Shown: positions 62,989 to 64,000 of the stretch, piece after piece | Layout of the letters: the number at the start of each line of letters is the position of its first letter | How positions within the stretch are numbered: the stretch's first letter is position 1 | Source of the DNA: Maribacter forsetii DSM 18668 | GTDB taxonomy: Bacteria > Bacteroidota > Bacteroidia > Flavobacteriales > Flavobacteriaceae | Assembly: GCF_000744105.1 (NCBI RefSeq) | Contig: NZ_JQLH01000001.1 | Location: 1,798,001-1,862,000 of the forward strand | DNA length: 64,000 nucleotides | Direction: 5' to 3' | Notes under the pieces: generated by a model | Told to the model about the DNA's origin: nothing | Database searches by the model: none | The model's input: the letters and a program-made list of their open reading frames with translations, nothing else | Made by a program: the position numbers and the translations under genes

Positions 62989-63753
62989 TTGGAACAACCC
63001 ATTAAAATTCTAATTGTTGAGGATAATGTTATCATCGCCGATGATATGCAATCTATGCTAGAGGAGATAGGATATGAAATAGTTGACAACGTAATTGTTT
63101 ACGAACAGGCTGTTGAAGTATTAAAAACCCAACAGGTAGATTTAGTTTTAATTGATATCATTTTAGCTTCTGATAAAACAGGTATTGATTTGGGTAAACA
63201 TATTAGAGAGAATTATGATATTCCTTTCATTTTTGTAACCTCTAATTCTGACCGTGCAACAGTTGAGAATGCTAAAACGGTGAAGCCAAACGGTTACTTG
63301 GTTAAGCCTTTTGAACAACAAGACTTATATACTTCTATAGAAATTGCACTATCCAACTTTATTTATGGTAAACAGACAGCTGCCAGCAATGGAAATGCAA
63401 ATGCTACCAATACAGAAGATGTGGCAATGTCCAATTCAATATTAAAGGACTCCATTTTTGTAAAAAAGCAACACCTGTATTATAGAATACAATTTGGAGA
63501 TATTCAGTTTATAAAAGCTGATAATGTATATTTAGAAGTAAATACAATTGATAAGAAATTTTTAGTACGTTCTCCATTAAAAGACTATTTAGAGAAATTA
63601 CCACAGAATAAATTTTATAGAGCACATAAATCTTACATAGTTAATGTAGATCATATTGATGCTATCAATTCTAAAGATATTATGATCAATAATACATTGA
63701 TTCCGATTTCCAAAGATTTTAAAGAATTTATTATTTCGGCTATGAATTCTTAA
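62989..63753 (+). CDS. LytTR-family response regulator
   Basis: 254 residues from TTG 62989. Receiver domain with Glu11-Asp12, phospho-acceptor Asp56 (LVLIDI), Thr/Ser in FIFVTSNSD and Lys in GYLVKPF. A linker about 130-150 rich in Ala/Asn, then a LytTR DNA-binding domain (FVKKQHLYYRIQFGDIQFIK, YRAHKSYIVNVDHIDAI). No kinase is in the window. A strong terminator follows, then a repeat pair and promoter for the next gene, which it may control. Confidence 0.94.
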   Translation: MEQPIKILIVEDNVIIADDMQSMLEEIGYEIVDNVIVYEQAVEVLKTQQVDLVLIDIILASDKTGIDLGKHIRENYDIPFIFVTSNSDRATVENAKTVKPNGYLVKPFEQQDLYTSIEIALSNFIYGKQTAASNGNANATNTEDVAMSNSILKDSIFVKKQHLYYRIQFGDIQFIKADNVYLEVNTIDKKFLVRSPLKDYLEKLPQNKFYRAHKSYIVNVDHIDAINSKDIMINNTLIPISKDFKEFIISAMNS

Positions 63754-63769
63754 TCCGAGTAATGAAGTA

Positions 63770-63799
63770 AAAAAAACACCTTATAAGGGTGTTTTTTTT
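63770..63799 (+). terminator. Terminator after the response-regulator gene
   Basis: A-run plus ACACC (to 63780), six-base loop TTATAA, GGGTGTTTTTTTTT (63787-63799). Seventeen bases after the stop. Confidence 0.85.
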
Positions 63800-63889
63800 T
63801 GATTTTACCTTAGATGAAATGTATTTATTTATCGTTTAACTGTATCTTTTTATCGGTAAAATTCATTGTTTAGAGGTTTCAATACGTTT

Positions 63890-63921
63890 CACAACAATTA
63901 TTGGGGGTTACACAACAATTA
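63890..63921. promoter_or_regulatory. Direct repeat with 21-base period, candidate LytTR operator
   Basis: CACAACAATTA occurs at 63890-63900 and again at 63911-63921, exactly 21 bases apart (two helical turns). This is the geometry of LytTR sites (two short repeats on one face of the helix). It sits just upstream of the -33 at 63925. Confidence 0.5.
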
Positions 63922-63924
63922 ATC

Positions 63925-63953
63925 TTGATAACTATGTGTTATTTATAATTTTG
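63925..63953 (+). promoter_or_regulatory. Promoter pointing out of the window
   Basis: TTG (63925-63927), 18-base spacer, TAATTTTG (63946-63953), a full pair. The following 47 bases contain no start codon for a long frame, so the gene starts beyond 64000. Confidence 0.62.
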
Positions 63954-64000
63954 AGATATTAGATATTGTAGGTCTTTTTCTCTAGCATTTGATTTTAATA

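Noticed and set aside
1..64000. Insertion sequences, prophage, CRISPR, tRNA or rRNA genes
   Set aside because: None recognised: no transposase or integrase frames, no spaced repeat arrays and no tRNA-like T-arm sequences noticed.

Overview
The window looks like chromosome of a marine-type member of the Flavobacteriaceae (Bacteroidota). It is AT-rich, carries two SusC/SusD pairs, an ECF sigma/FecR pair, Bacteroidota-type -7 boxes (TAnnTTTG), many TTG starts, and no Shine-Dalgarno-like sequence where leaders were inspected. I saw no rRNA, tRNA, insertion sequence, prophage or CRISPR array.

Left part (1-16.0 kb): a surface-polysaccharide locus. An acyltransferase-3 gene runs off the left edge (1-203, minus), followed by a lipoprotein with an interrupted Ig-like domain, a FemAB/GNAT-like protein and an acyl-CoA-dehydrogenase-fold flavoprotein. 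A minus-strand operon (UDP-GlcNAc/GalNAc-type dehydrogenase, UDP-glucuronate 4-epimerase, animal-type UDP-glucose dehydrogenase) is divergent from a plus-strand operon (DegT/DnrJ aminotransferase, PglF/CapD-type dehydratase, Wza-like export lipoprotein, Wzc-like tyrosine autokinase). A CpsB/YwqE-type phosphatase converges on wzc. Together they would make UDP-uronic acids and a 4-amino-6-deoxy sugar and control chain export. Flippase, polymerase and glycosyltransferases are not in the window.

16.2-21.4 kb: a helical-backbone metal/corrinoid-receptor protein without a signal peptide, a possible 49-residue small protein, the fused B12-dependent mutase IcmF, and the tRNA hydroxylase MiaE.

21.6-41.3 kb: two nutrient-acquisition loci. 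The first (minus) is susC-susD-Na+/solute symporter-murQ with a divergent DeoR-type regulator, which reads as a MurNAc/peptidoglycan-sugar uptake locus. The second is an ECF sigma gene divergent from fecR-susC(STN)-susD-FAD oxidoreductase-sulfatase-FAD oxidoreductase. It contains no glycoside hydrolase or polysaccharide lyase, and its paired secreted flavoenzymes around a sulfatase are the most unusual thing in the window.

41.4-64 kb: mainly housekeeping genes: mnmE, a Lys-rich coiled-coil protein, DUF4870, dnaN, SAM-hydrolase-like DUF62, phoH, purC, a DEDDh exonuclease with a cNMP/CBS/DUF294 protein, serine dehydratase, dnaK (behind a sigma54-like promoter), a YD-repeat-like secreted protein, GNAT, an esterase, the menaquinone genes (thioesterase, menF, menD, menA), DUF2853, a CvfB-type S1 protein, a SPOR-like membrane protein, and a LytTR response regulator. 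The regulator is followed by a 21-bp-period direct repeat just upstream of a promoter that points out of the window.
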